A DNA stretch of 64,000 nt, from contig WHUZ01000035.1 of NCBI GenBank assembly GCA_015179045.1, positions 542,547 through 606,546 of the forward strand, in the 5' to 3' direction. Shown piece by piece: positions 1 to 11,793 of this stretch. The translations under genes were made by a program, and so were the position numbers. The notes under the pieces are model-generated. The model worked only from the letters and a program-made list of their open reading frames with translations. It was not told where the DNA came from and did no database searches. Position 1 is the stretch's first letter. Every line of letters starts with the position of its first letter. This DNA comes from Kalaharituber pfeilii (lineage: Eukaryota > Ascomycota > Pezizomycetes > Pezizales > Pezizaceae).

Positions 1-1029
1 ATCCGGACGCCTGTCTGTTTGCTTGCCCCGTTGCCTCCTGTCTGCGCGAAGGCACAAATTTTCTTTGCCGCTGGGCGCAGGCTCATTATTCGAGCACTGT
101 CTGCTAGTACCATGCCACGGTCTACGGCTCTTCACCACTGTGCTCCTGGGCTTGCGCCTGCACTGAGGCGGTGCTGACGCTAGCCGCACCACCATGTACG
201 GCAGCATACAAGTACCCAGCTCCAGCTCCAGCTCTCTCGTCTTGATTAATCAATTAATCCTATGCACACCCACATATTACAGATGCCTGGTGCCGGTGGC
301 ATTCAATTGCTGCTGCCTGCGGGGACATCTAAACCGGCCCCAGTTTGCCAAGGCCAGGTAAAGCGGCGCACACACCGGCCGCTGCAGTATCATAGTTAAC
401 TACTGTCTGATATTCACTAGTAAAACACAAACGCGCGCTATAGCGGTCTTGGCAAGCCTCTTAGCGCCAGTGCGCGTGTATTACGCTAGGGCACGTGATG
501 ATCCCCGAATTACCGCGATGCTAACCTCAACACCACGGAGATTGATATGAAGGAACTGAGTGCTGAAGTAGGAGACTGGATCAGGGTGATTAATAGACTG
601 GCTTTTGGGTGCTGAAGAGTAGGAGATATTATATATCAAGTATGTTATGGGGAAGAGCTTTTCCTTACTGACCGATGGTGCGGGAAGAAAGAAGAATCAG
701 CCAAACACATATGGGGAGAGTGCAGAGTATGGAGCCAGAAGTGGCCCGGGGAAGGTCCGTCATTTCTAAAATATTGTTAGTATATATACTTGAATATAAA
801 GTGTGATATATACTTTTTTTTTTTTTTTTTTTAATATCATTACTCGCGTGCCACCCTGTGGGCTATGGCAAGGATTTAGGTACGTGATACATACTTGACT
901 AAAGTCGTAGACCGCTGCTGTTTAAAATTCTAGATATATGGTAGATTCTACTCATTTAACACTTAAACAATCTGGTAAACGCTGGCCTTAATTCACCTGG
1001 ATAGCTGTGGAGGGATTCGTTTAATTGGC
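1..1029. other. Gene-free left edge
   Basis: I see no supportable gene here. The first 500 bases are GC-moderate unique-looking sequence with stops in all frames. A T-tract lies near 811-832, next to AT-rich sequence with TATATA runs (about 775-810). No terminal repeat or tRNA could be recognised. Confidence 0.6.
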
Positions 1030-1034
1030 TTAAA

Positions 1035-1246
1035 CCTGCCTGAATAGCCTGCGCTGGCCTGAATGGTCTGGACCGGCCTGAATAGTCTGGACTGGCCTGG
1101 TTGGCCTGGACCGGTCTGGTTGGGCTGATTGTTTCAGGCCTCCTGGGCCGGTCCAGGCGGCCCTCACGGCCTGGCCTGATGATATATTGTTCAGGCCAGG
1201 CCAGGCCCAGAATTTCACGGTCCAGGCCAGTCCAGGCCTGGCCACC
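1035..1246. repeat. GGCCTG-type quasi-palindromic repeat
   Basis: A GC-rich island inside AT-rich flanks. It is built of degenerate 6-10 bp units around GGCCTG, TGGACC and GGTCTGG. The left two thirds carry the units in the TGGCCTG orientation and the right end (about 1188-1243) carries them as CAGGCCA, so the strand can fold back on itself. An 86-codon open frame on the minus strand is a by-product of the repeat and has no gene-like composition. Origin unknown; the sudden GC change suggests expansion of a short motif or a mobile-element arm. Confidence 0.6.
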
Positions 1247-1572
1247 ATACTAAGTAAAAATAGTATAGTATCTAGTCTCATGTCTAGCATAACCTAAAAA
1301 TTAGTTAAATTTGGCCTCTTTTTTTTTTGTTTATTTGTTTACCCCGCACATATGTTTTCTACAGTTTATATCTTTAAAGTAATATTATAGTCTTTATATC
1401 TACTGGTTATCAATATCAAAAGTCCAATACAATATCAGCTATCTGCAGAGCCAAGTATACATGCATGGAGGGAGCGATTATTTCATACCAATGAAATAAT
1501 TACTATGACCGAATCAGAGTAAGTTATATATAGTGGTTAAATTTCATTATATACTAAGATTAATATCTTCAT

Positions 1573-2280
1573 ATGTATATGAAATATATTGATAACGTCT
1601 ACTCATTTAAGCAAAAAAATAAGGGTCAGAAGTATGATACACAATATTGGGACTGTCGCCTACATAGACCCTTAGATGACTGTTCAAAAAACCTACCTCC
1701 GAGTCCTCCAACAAGAAATCCCGAATATCAACCAAACGAGAAGCTGGTATATGTGACATGAAGATTAAGATATTGGAATGGCATCCTAATGAGACTTCTC
1801 AATGCTACTTTCAAGTACTTAGAGTACAAGGCAGAGAGGCACCTAGTCATAATCATCTACAGTGTAATAAAGGCTACCACTTTAACGGAGCCTATCTACT
1901 GCCATGTCGTCATATATTCCACTCTGATTACTTATATGATATCATTAAAGAGTACTATTGGAATACTTGGGTTTTCTTTTTTGGGCTGTGGTTTAGAAGT
2001 TTATGAGAAGATGGATAAAGTCTATATAGAAGAAGAGATATTTGAGGAAGTGGGCGTACCAGCTAAGCGAAAAATGTAAATGCGAGAGATTCTGGAGCAA
2101 GTCCAAGCTGCATATTATCAAATGGAAGAAAATATACAAGAGTTGGATAAAGAGATAGCAACTTCTATTATAACTCGCTGGATAGATAGTTTAGCTTCTG
2201 CAAATAAGGATTATTTACGTGCCAACTTACCAGCATATATTAATCCTACCATAAAGTTTGATACCCAAATTGATTTCTAA
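1573..2280 (+). pseudogene. Decayed SWIM-finger (MULE-type) transposase fragment
   Basis: Broken reading frames with a recognisable SWIM-like core. Around 1880-1925 one frame reads YLLPCRHIFHSDYLYDI, the Cys-x-His half of a SWIM zinc finger (consensus CxCx(n)CxH) as found in MULE/FAR1-type transposases; the upstream CxC half is not intact. The coding sense then jumps to another frame at the T-rich stretch near 1974-1990, where GLEVYEKMDKVYIEEE follows, then a stop just before 2080, then a 66-codon tail. At least one frameshift and one stop therefore separate the pieces. No DDE catalytic core or terminal inverted repeats are visible, so this is a 3' remnant. The family call rests on the CRHIF motif and its spacing only. 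Confidence 0.5.
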
Positions 2281-2327
2281 GCTGGTCTTCAATACTCTTA
2301 ATCTATATATCTATACTCTACTTCTTT

Positions 2328-2877
2328 TCTGCATCCATTAACTCTTTTGCCTGTCTATCAATCTCCTCTTTATTCTGTACTCCAGTAGCTCTTATCTTTC
2401 TTCTCAAATATGATAACCTAGCAGCCTCAGATCTCTTTGCCCTATTATTTTCTCTATATTTTATTATGTGTTTCTTTGACTTTCTGTGAATTGGAAGCTA
2501 AATAAATAAACTCTTAGTACATAGTATATATATTACCCAAAAATATATATTTATCTCTCTGTTCTCACATAGCTCTATACACTACCATATGGCATTCATA
2601 TTAAGGATACTCTTTTTGGGATCCCAGTTGACAATATAATATATATGTTTAGAGATAATTAGTCTAGATCAAGTAAATCTAATGAGTACATACCTGAATA
2701 AAGCTCTATGCCTATCTTTAGCTGTACTTTGCCGATCACAATTTTTTCTGCTGGGCAAAAGGTAGGCTGAACTTCCGGTGCTATAGTTTGAGTAACTTTC
2801 TTAGGTGCTTGAGTATTTTTTCTTTTTTGCTTAGCTGACTCTTTAGCTGATTTAGTAGTTCGCTTTTTGGAAGGCAT
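2328..2877 (-). pseudogene. Decayed small basic-protein gene (repeat-associated)
   Basis: Two coding-looking blocks on the minus strand. The first (2877 down to about 2660) starts with ATG and a Lys/Ser-rich head (MPSKKRTTKSAKES) and contains a good donor (gtatgt at 2693). The second (2497 down to the TAG at 2328-2330) follows an acceptor and is strongly basic and coiled-coil-like, with KYRENNRAKRSEAARLSYL, reminiscent of a DNA-binding basic region. A possible middle block (about 2587-2636) reads NWDPKKSILNMNAIW and then a stop. Phases between the blocks do not match, so the gene looks decayed. It converges on the SWIM-finger fragment 50 bp away, which suggests that both belonged to one element. 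Function unknown. Confidence 0.35.
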
Positions 2878-2880
2878 AGT

Positions 2881-3831
2881 GTTGGTGGTTATATTGTATA
2901 GTGTGCTGCTGGAGTTACTGTGATTGTATTAAGAGGTTGATGTGGAGTGCGCACACAAAAATTTAACAGTGAAAGCTTGCGCGGTGGTTAATGGCTTGCA
3001 CAGTAGTTACAGTAACTACAGTACTGCAGCGACTGGTGTGTGTGCTGTTTTACCTGGCCTTGGGAAACTGGGACCGTTTTAGACGAAAGGAAAACTTTGT
3101 TTTACGAACTAGGACTACTGTACTTCGGTTTCGCGTAGTCCTTGGTATTGGGCTGTTGACATTAACTACTTATCAGACGGTGGAGTCACGAGGCTCGGCG
3201 AAGGCTCTGTAGACAACGGACAACGCTATATTATTGGCCCTTTGCTGCTGCATAGACCCCCCCGCAACGATGGCCACTGACCTTCAGGCATCTGCACTCA
3301 GAAACGAGATTATTCCATTGCAAGCGTCCTACTAGCCTTACTAAGTAACTTGAATATTTATATACTTCAGCAAATATATGCGCCAGCCTGACTATGAATT
3401 GGGTTTATGATTGTTATTGGGGATAGCCGTACGCACTATTGAGGGTGATCTTGTACCCAGTCACCTTGCAGTTCAGTCTGGGAACGAGACTATTGAGGAT
3501 GGTTGATACTCAGTGAATAGTTACTACTATGAGTGATCCCATGCCACCGGGTAGTACTGAGTGGTGCTTGCCTTCATGATTCCTAAATACTTCCCTCAAC
3601 GCTCTCAGAAAATCGACCCACGCAATATGAATCAGACGCAGGTTAAGCTCCGGGTGGTGGCAACAAGACTATCATACTCAGGGTGTACCTAAACCCAAAT
3701 TTGGAGAGCACAAAAATAAGCCAATGACAACATAACGCCTAAACTCCAAATAGATTGTACCCCAGTCTCGAACCAGACTACCGCTTAGTGGCTGAGTATA
3801 CCCCACAAAAATGCAGAATGCGAAAGAAATC
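2881..3831. other. Gene-free spacer
   Basis: No supportable gene. A 73-codon open frame at 2991-3212 has no homology I recognise and no splice context. The remainder has stops in all frames and forms the 3' flank of the following minus-strand gene. Confidence 0.5.
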
Positions 3832-5115
3832 CTAAGCAACTTGAACTGAGTTCTTCCAGAAGTCAATGAGCGACAAGTTCTCAGTATCTTTCGGAAGCTG
3901 CTCCGCAAGCCTGGCCATGATGTCCACGCCAGGTGCATGCAGTAGCTTCTCAATCTCATCAACCATCTGGGATTGTAAACTAGGCACCCTTCCAACCAGT
4001 CGAGTCCGAATTAAATTGACCACCTCGAGTGCTTCGTCTAGCCGCTGATGACATACGAGAAAGAGGACTAAATCAAAGCACGTTGCTGTATATAACCTCA
4101 AGTTCCCAGGTGTAATATTTTCCATTGGATAAGTTTTGACAACTTCATATAGTGGGACTGGTTGATTTTTAAATAGCATTTCTAGCCTTGCGTTGGTTAA
4201 TGGGCGATGTATCCAACCAATACAAGTATCGTATAGTTGAGCTCGCAAAGAAGCTACTTCAGGACTCATCTGCCGTGCGTATCGAAAAAGCAGGAAAGTG
4301 GCAGCTTTCCTGAATGGGTTGAAAGACGTTTCAATACCAGAAAGCTGAAAGTATCGAACGTAGGGTATCCTGCCAACATTTTGTTTCCATGAATCCACCA
4401 TCTCTAGAAAGTGTGCGGCGGCAGCATTCAAGCCACGAACATATTCCATTTCTTGTATAACTTCTTTAATAATTGAAGCCTGAATAGCCGCAACTCGCAT
4501 GACAGCAAAATGATCATTGGAGACCTCCAAGACGGACAAAAGCCACTTGTTTTCCAGCATGGCACTTGCCATATCGACTTTCCCACCTCGTACCAAGGTG
4601 TTGATAATCTGGCGTCTTAGTCCTAGGTGTAGAAGATATTCTGGGTAGGGACTATGGTTGAAAATTTGCAAGGCTTGAGTAACCACTCTCACCGCCCAGT
4701 CGTCTTCCACGTCAGATTGATGCTTTTCAACCATTTGAGCTGTGTGCTTATGGAGTATCTTGCAGACCGTATCTGGAGTCGGAAAGCCGCGAAGCCGCGC
4801 GAAAGGGTTGTCCTCATTGATCTGATCAACTTCACCAGATGCATCATGATTGTTAGAGAAAGCAGGACCTTTCAAGAGCCTGTTGATGTAGGCATCTGCC
4901 AAAGAGTTGAATTTCCCGGCTTGCGCTTCCGATTTCAGAACATCTTGTATTGAAGGCTTGTGGGATGAAGCGGCAAGTTCTGTACGAAAGGAGGTTTTGA
5001 GCAGGTCGACTAGCTCATTTGACTGGCGTTTCGTTAAAGGAAGAGGCGGGTGAATTATCGAATTTAGACTCCTCAATGGTGAAAAAAGAAAGCTCAAACC
5101 TCTGGAGGGCTTCAT
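3832..5115 (-). CDS. Predicted mitochondrial protein of unknown function
   Basis: One uninterrupted frame of 427 codons. I place the start at the ATG at 5115-5113 rather than at the non-ATG codons further upstream, because the protein then opens with MKPSRGLSFLFSPLRSLNS, a basic, hydroxylated, acid-free N-terminus typical of a mitochondrial presequence. The rest is predicted to be mainly alpha-helical with short hydrophobic helices and a run of helix-pair-like segments (about residues 110-390), compatible with a PPR/TPR-like solenoid, although no repeat consensus is clear. No catalytic motif is visible. The start is 546 bp from the oppositely oriented DUS4 gene, so the two probably share a bidirectional promoter. 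Function is unknown; a role in mitochondrial gene expression is a guess from fold type and targeting. Confidence 0.8.
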   Translation of the reverse strand: MKPSRGLSFLFSPLRSLNSIIHPPLPLTKRQSNELVDLLKTSFRTELAASSHKPSIQDVLKSEAQAGKFNSLADAYINRLLKGPAFSNNHDASGEVDQINEDNPFARLRGFPTPDTVCKILHKHTAQMVEKHQSDVEDDWAVRVVTQALQIFNHSPYPEYLLHLGLRRQIINTLVRGGKVDMASAMLENKWLLSVLEVSNDHFAVMRVAAIQASIIKEVIQEMEYVRGLNAAAAHFLEMVDSWKQNVGRIPYVRYFQLSGIETSFNPFRKAATFLLFRYARQMSPEVASLRAQLYDTCIGWIHRPLTNARLEMLFKNQPVPLYEVVKTYPMENITPGNLRLYTATCFDLVLFLVCHQRLDEALEVVNLIRTRLVGRVPSLQSQMVDEIEKLLHAPGVDIMARLAEQLPKDTENLSLIDFWKNSVQVA

Positions 5116-5661
5116 AATAAATGGCAATGGTATGCCAGAAGAACACTGTGAACTGGAAAAGATGGAGGTCAAGGCGGTCAGATTCAGAGGTAGCACAGAC
5201 ACAGTAGGCGCATCTCCAAGGCGACTCGAAACTGGGCTTACAACATGTCATGATCATGATGTTTCTTGCCAAGGCGCATGGCTTATGACTCGAGTATAGG
5301 CAACCCCACACTTGCCTTTGTCTCACGCTATGGGAGAACCAGGGAGGTATGCACAGAATGCACATTACCGAATGTACTTGTCACATAAGACCAAGAAATT
5401 AAGCAAACATCGAATGGACATAAATCAGGTTGTCAAACTCCTTGCCTCATACTCTCATGCTACTTACATCTTGTATTTTGGAGTGACCAGAATATATGCA
5501 TTGTCGGACATCATAAAAGCCTTTCCTAGGACAAGCTACGCCTTAAATGGGGGAAAGAAACCAGGTACTTAACCCACAACTGCGGATGGCACACAGCTCA
5601 ACTGAGAAGGATTCTCAATATAATCACCTCCCGTTAGCATCGATCAATTGCAATCCACTCA
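5116..5661. promoter_or_regulatory. Divergent intergenic promoter region
   Basis: This spacer separates the predicted start codons of the mitochondrial protein gene (leftward) and DUS4 (rightward), so both promoters must lie in it. Open frames inside it (for example 5312-5572) lack any recognisable domain. No TATA box is obvious. Confidence 0.4.
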
Positions 5662-7038
5662 ATGAAATTAGAGGAGCACAATCCAAGTTATGAACTGTCA
5701 CCCAGATTAGAGCAGCATCGGTAAGGCTTGCACTCTAGCGTGTTACCATTGCTAAGTACTTACTATTCGTCTCTAGCCCATCGAAACTGTTCGAACGAGC
5801 AAAGGATGAGGGTAGGCCGTTGACTATTGCTGCCCCCATGGTTCGGTACATAATCCAGGATGATTGCTGCATACACTGGAGTGTCCTGACGACGCGGCCT
5901 GGCTGGATATAGGTACAGCAAATTACCTTTTCGTGAGCTGTGCCGAGCCTACGGCACCGATGTCTGTTATACCCCTATGATACTGGCGAAGGAGTTTGTG
6001 CGGTCGAGCGCTGCACGAGAGAGTGGTATGCCTGCAATGGACAATTTCAATCTATCGGTATCCTCTGATATCCCGGCTTAGATTTTTCAACGACTGGATA
6101 CGATCGACCATTGATCGTTCAGTTCGGAGCAAGCAATGAACTCGACTTTGCACGAGCTGCAGAATTAGTCATGCCATATTCCGATGGCGTCGACTTGAAC
6201 TGCGGCTGTCCTCAAAGCTGGGCCATTGGAGAAGGGATTGGGTGCAAACTCATGTCCTCTCCGGAATTGGTAAGGGATATGGTCAGAAGCGCAAAGCAAA
6301 GATGTGGAGAATATTTTTCTGTTAGTGTTAAGATCAGGATTCATGCAGACCTACAGTAGGGAGGCCATTACATCGATATGGGAATCCACTAATAAACGTA
6401 AGCAGGGAAACTGTAAGGTGGGTCAAGATTGTGGAATCCGCACTTCCTGATTACATCACTGTTCATGGTCGTCGGCGGACTCAAAGGTCAACTGAACCTG
6501 TTAATATTGATGCTATCAAACTCATCAAATCAATATCTCAAGTCCCAGTGGTCTTCAATGGCGATGTCTTCTCTATGGATGATGCACGGAGATTTGTTCA
6601 GGAAACAAATGTCGATGGTAACTTTCCTACCATAGATTTGACGAGACCACTACCTGTGGTAGATTGCCTCATGAATTTGGAGAATGGAACTAATTGATAC
6701 TCCATTAAATTCTAGGGGTCATGGCTGCGAGAGGTCTAATGGCCAATCCAGCACTCTTTTCTGGGGCCAAAAAGACGCCATGGGGCACAGTGGAAAGGTT
6801 CCTAGCCTACAACATGAGATATCCTCTACCCTATAAACTGGCTTTACATCATGTTGCCGAAATGATGGAGCGTATGATTCCACGGAAGGAGAGAGCTACT
6901 ATGATTGACAGTTGCAAGTCGATTATTGAGCTGATAGATTGGCTCGACGCGCAGTTTATCCTGAGAAGGGAAGGAGAGGAGGATTATGGAATTAGGAAAG
7001 AAATAGAAAGGAGGCTACATTCGACAGCACATGATTAA
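5662..7038 (+). CDS. DUS4: tRNA-dihydrouridine synthase, Dus4 type
   Basis: Six exons: 5662-5720, 5777-5845, 5913-6025, 6082-6355, 6406-6617, 6716-7038; 349 aa, frame kept at every GT..AG junction. The family reduces uridine to dihydrouridine in the D-loop of tRNAs with FMN and NADPH; Dus4 acts at positions 20a/20b. Visible motifs are the FMN-barrel start (LTIAAPMVRYSKLPFRELCR), a KEFVRSSAARESDF loop, the active-site segment DLNCGCPQ with the catalytic Cys at about residue 123, SVKIRIH, DYITVHGRR with the flavin-site His/Arg, VVFNGDV, and GVMAARGLMANPALF. The length fits the compact fungal Dus4 proteins, with no Dus3-type zinc fingers. The acceptor at 6081 was chosen because it joins ESD to FST and keeps the family motif. 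Dus1/Dus2 are less likely given the motif set. Confidence 0.93.
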
Positions 7039-7498
7039 TTAGAATATAGCTATAGAATCTCATGCTTCCCACGCGGGCGAGATGCAAGCGCATAGCAGGC
7101 GCCTTTTCAAGTTTTCTTTTTCTCGTTTTTTCTTTCTACTTTTTATTTACGTTATTATAGAAGTTTTTGCTCCTTTTTTGAAATGTGTAGGATGCAGCTT
7201 TAGAGCATGCAACGGCCAAATCAAGGGGATCGTCATCGGACTGCATGTAGATGCTAGCCGCCTGCTCACGTGTTCTGTTGATGCGCCATTGCAGGAGATG
7301 GGCTGGCCCCCGAAGCATCTGTCCCTGCACTGCTTCCCACCGCTAATGCTTAGCGGGATCGTTCCACCCGCCCAGTCCCTCTCACTTTCGACAGGCCCAG
7401 TAGCGCTGCCATTTGCATCTGCTGCGACTCTAGGTCACCATCTTGTGAGATATCGATAGAACAGACTAGATACATTTGATGCACCCCCCTCGCAAGGA
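7039..7498. other. Spacer between DUS4 and the dioxygenase gene
   Basis: Contains the DUS4 3' flank (T-rich from about 7105) and the promoter of the next gene. The open frame at 7082-7459 is hydrophobic because of T-rich sequence and shows no family motif. Confidence 0.5.
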
Positions 7499-9564
7499 AT
7501 GGCTACCACAACTCGATTAGCAGTCAACAGGTTTAATGTGTATGTCTTGATGTTGAAACGGAACACCGCACGTACTTTCGATTCGTTCGCCTTCACTGAC
7601 AATCATGAATTGGGCGGGCCAGTAGCCTTTTGAAACCCATAGTGTCAAGCCCAGTCGCGCGAAAAGCTGCACATCTACTCTCGCAACCGGTGCAAGTCCT
7701 GTACAGACGCCAGGCATCTCGATATCAGCAGCATAGAAACGTGAGCAATTGGAGTGCTCCCAACGTATCAGTTGGAGGCTTACCTGGGAAAATGGCGCAG
7801 ATATCATCAGTTTCATCGAAAGTAGGGAATGTAGTTCCCTCAGAAGTGGACGTCACACCAACTGAAATTCCATTGAGGACATACAATGTTACCAAGGCAG
7901 ACGCCCGGCCAGTGCTCTCTGGGCACCACAAGATAAATTTTGATGAGAGGAAGGTATTGGTGCCCTGGGAGGAAGGGAAAACGTCTTCTTTGTGAGTTAC
8001 GTTCTTGCCATAATATTTACTAGCATATGCTAATCCTATGCTTGCTACAGTCACAACATATGGTTGAGGTAGCTGGTATGAATGATCATGTTGCAAACAC
8101 CACGCTGACGGTATTCGAAACTAGAGATCATTGTCAATGTGAGCAGTGCCGCCATCCTATAACGAAGCAGAGGCTTGTAGATACATTTTCTGTCAGTAAT
8201 GCCCTCTGATCCATATGATGGCATTACCTGACATTGTAACAGATACCCGCAAACATCCAAGCCTTGGAAGTTGACGCTCAAGAGAAAGGATTGAAGATAC
8301 TATGTATGGTTTCCTGAGCGAATGAAAAGGACGGGAAACCGTTAACTAACATTATTCCAGGGAAAAACGACAAGCATGAAAGCTTTTACCCTTATGAGTG
8401 GCTACACTTGCACTCGTACAATCCGCGATTACAAAAATACTTATCCCCTCAGTATGTTTTCCCTTGAATCTATGTTGTTACGAGCAACATCCACTTATGC
8501 CCGCTAGATTCAAATTCTGGGGTTCTGAAATACATGAAAAACCTCCGGAGGTCACCTATGACGAAGTGATGGAATCTGATAAAGGTGTTGCAAAATGGAC
8601 TTCAAAAATCGTGAGTTTTTTTTTCTAACACACACCTCAGGACTATAGAGTTCGCTAAATTAAATACGGACAATTAGTACACTTATGGTTTCTGCTTTGT
8701 TGATGGAGTGCCAGTAAGCCCAGAAGCTACTCAGCAGCTGATTCAGAGAATTGCATTTATTAGACCTACGCACTATGGCGGTTTTTGGGAATTCACTGCA
8801 GATTTGTCCAAGAATGATACAGCATATACTGAATTACAGCTGAGGGCCCATACTGATACGACGTATTTCAGTGATCCCGCCGGCTTGCAACTCTTCCATC
8901 TGCTTGAGCATAAGGGTGACGGTGGTAGAAGCCTTCTCGTTGATGGTTTTAGGGCCGCCAGGATTTTGAGAGACGAGCATCCTGATTCGTATCGGATATT
9001 ATCAAATGTTCGAATACCCGCTCATGCATCAGGAAATGAGGATGTCAGCATACAGCCCTATGCTCCTTTCCCTGTCTTCAACCATCATCCTGTGGACGGG
9101 GAACTGGTGCAAATAAGGTGGAACAACGATGACAGAGCCACTATGGATCATTGGAGCGACCCTCATGAAGTCGATAAATTTTACGAGGCCATAAGACATT
9201 GGAATGAGATTTTACGGAGGCGAGATTCCGAGTATTGGGAACAGCTGGTGCCAGGGAGGGCCTTGAGTAAGTTTTGTCAAAACGAATAACACCGGCAAAG
9301 AGAAATTATTTCGTTTAACTATTAATACCTTCTTTTGTAGTCTTTGACAATTGGCGCGTACTACACGGAAGGTCTGCATTCACTGGATCGCGAAGATTAT
9401 GTGGAGCGTATGGTAAGGTTTCACTGTATCAAAAGACTTTTGGATTTTTCAGGGGGTATATGTTCAGCTGCTGAAATAGAGACCTTTTAGTGAATCATGA
9501 CGACTTTATATCGCGGCTTCTTATAACCAATACCAAGCGGGGGGATGTGCTCAATGCTATATGA
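7499..9564 (+). CDS. Trimethyllysine dioxygenase (carnitine biosynthesis)
   Basis: Ten exons: 7499-7530, 7650-7991, 8051-8068, 8125-8191, 8243-8303, 8361-8451, 8508-8610, 8678-9266, 9341-9412, 9491-9564; 482 aa. This Fe(II)/2-oxoglutarate oxygenase of the TauD family hydroxylates N6-trimethyllysine, the first step of carnitine synthesis, normally in mitochondria. The N-terminal zinc-binding domain shows IWLRDHCQCEQCRHP (Cys 134, 136, 139). The catalytic core has AHTDTTYF (His 296, Asp 298), LLVDGF, FDNWRVLHGRSAF (distal His 443) and SRRLCGAY, which match trimethyllysine dioxygenase better than gamma-butyrobetaine dioxygenase. An 18-nt third exon completes the zinc motif. The N-terminus is rich in Arg/Ala/Ser, consistent with mitochondrial import. 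The first intron's acceptor (7649) was picked by phase only, so residues 10-20 are the least certain part. Confidence 0.92.
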
Positions 9565-9611
9565 GACGTATTGCAGCCCTTTTACTGACAACCTTCTATG
9601 TACATTTTTTT

Positions 9612-9651
<40 letters not shown>

Positions 9652-11355
9652 ACTACCTCTTTTTATAGTTCATTTGATATATGGAACGGATCGATTATCT
9701 TATTCTCTGATGCGACAATGAAAGATGCCGGAGTGTGTTAGAGGAAAAGGGATGTGTCCGACCATAGATTTAGGAAGTGGACATGCCAATGCCTCCACTA
9801 TTGGACAATCAGAATCAAGACTCATATTCTCACCACTTGAGTTTCTCGTTGGTTTAAACTGTCCTAAGCAACCATATTAATTTGCTGGAATTTCAAGCGC
9901 CTGCATGCGCTTAGGAACAAATGCACTGGGAGTGATGCTAGCAGTATAAAGGTAGCAAACTCTTGGAGAAGATATCTCAGCGGTTGCAATGTGCTTAATC
10001 TAATACCGAATTGTAATACGCTCGAATTCCATGGTCTTGGTGAATCATTTTAATCTACGCATGTGCGTTGGTGGCGTGTGATATATTATCTATCAAGTTC
10101 ACTATATCAAAGGGCACACCACCTGACAGTGACTCAGGGGCTTGATTTTGGCCATATTCGAAAGCAGCATGTCTCTAGACTGGGAAAATAATACATGTGC
10201 TCTCATCGGATCCCACAACAGCAAGAAAGCTCCGTGAGTAGCCGTCATCTATGCGTGATACAACAGGCACTACGGAGTTGCGCATATTTTGCTATATTCG
10301 CGACGGACCCGGAGGTTTTGACAAAGTAGACCTGCCAGTGCTACAGTAGATCAAACTGGAAGAAATCCTCGTGCTAAAACATCTTCCCAGCTACACGATA
10401 CCGCTAAGTTTGGCATGCAGTATACTGGTGTTTGCCGTTTTCCCAGTGTGAGCTCCGAGTTAAGTTTTACTTCTGCCTGGATCAAACGGGGTTTTTGCAA
10501 CGCGGTGTTGAATGCATTGCATGCTGAATTTGATAGGTTTCTATTCGCAACCCCTCCCATTACCCTGAATCCTCAGTTTGTACCAGACCTTGGGACGTCA
10601 ATGGAAAGCAGCGTACACTAACATGACATACTTCAGACGCGTATTTGATCACAAAAGTTGCAAGGTAGCTTCGGTATCGTACTCTTTAAACTATAGGCCG
10701 CGCAGTTCTATTATCCTAAAGACACACACTGCAGTCGCCAAGATATTTCATCAAATAGGGATTGGTGACTATACAGTATATCCGATTCCAGTGAGGCGCT
10801 TAATGGTTTCGAGAGTGTTCTTGATATCCATTCATACGTAGAGTTTCCACCTGTAAATGGATTCGACAGTTTATTGCTTCAATGATTTGCCCTAACCTTT
10901 ATAACCTTTATTGTTTGGAAGATGGGAGGCGGCGGAACTCTCACAAATATGTTCATTCTTATTATGCTAAAAAGGTAACGTCAATGCATGTTGATGGAAC
11001 AGGAACAATTCTAGATATAGGTATCAAAAGAAGATGATCAATACCTTAGGCACAGAACAACTGAAACCTCCTAGACCTTGATTCCGAGACAACTCCCAAA
11101 CGGGGCACGTAAGGCTACGCTCATAGTCATGGCATTGAAGGATTCATTTACATCGAAGAAGGTTTAATGGTAGAGAGCAAGCTGGGAAAATGATAACAAT
11201 ATAGGCTATAGAGAAAAATTTTGGCTTTGTGAACCTTACTTCAGTCAATATGATGGAGAAAAGAGAAACACGATAGGAATCGCTGAAATTGAATATTTCG
11301 TCCAAGTTGCCGTAGGGAAAATGGAATGAACACTTTACGTATCACCGGCCTTCAT
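9565..11355. other. Gene-free region with poly-T tract
   Basis: A 36-base T run occupies 9615-9650. Beyond it I find only short open frames (for example 10415-10621 and 10578-10841) without family motifs, splice support or coding-like composition. A short stretch at 10171-10350 could be a shredded exon pair but cannot be assigned. Confidence 0.5.
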
Positions 11356-11793
11356 CTAGGCAAGCTCACTTTTAGGTAGATTCCACCTCTCAAGAACTAT
11401 CAAGTCGTACATTTCTTGTATTGATACATTTGTTTCCATCCCGCTGTAGGTAGGCACGTTGAAGCTAGCTATCCGTGCTGATTCGAGAACTTGTTTCGAG
11501 CTCAGAGGCAACCCTCTCAGCAGGTGTAGGTGTCTTCCCATGCAGTCCCACTGTACAGATCTTGCACGAAATTTCCAATGGTATAGCATAATCCCGACAA
11601 CTTGGTATGAGTAACACTTGTTAGGCAGTGCATGGGTGATCAGCGAGATGCTTTAGTTCCATGTGTGTAGTGCAACTAAGGAAATCCTCACGAAATTCTC
11701 CAGGAGGTCTACGGATAGAGGCCGATGCTTGCTGAAGGCTTCTAGGACGGCAGCAGTGTCCTCATTGGTTATCGTGAGCTTGTATGCTGCCAT
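11356..11793 (-). CDS. Orphan two-exon gene, unknown function
   Basis: Exon 1 is 11793-11692 and exon 2 is 11616-11356, giving 120 aa in one frame. The donor (gtgagg) is good; the acceptor (caag) is acceptable, with CTGAT about 22 bases upstream as a possible branch site. The N-terminus (MAAYKLTITNEDTAAVLEAF) is acidic-helical; the C-terminal half is Leu-rich with WKFRARSVQWDCMGRHLHLL and ends ERWNLPKSELA. No signal peptide, membrane segment or known domain is evident. The gene stands alone between the dioxygenase and cyclin genes. It may be a lineage-restricted gene or a fragment of a longer decayed one. Confidence 0.4.
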
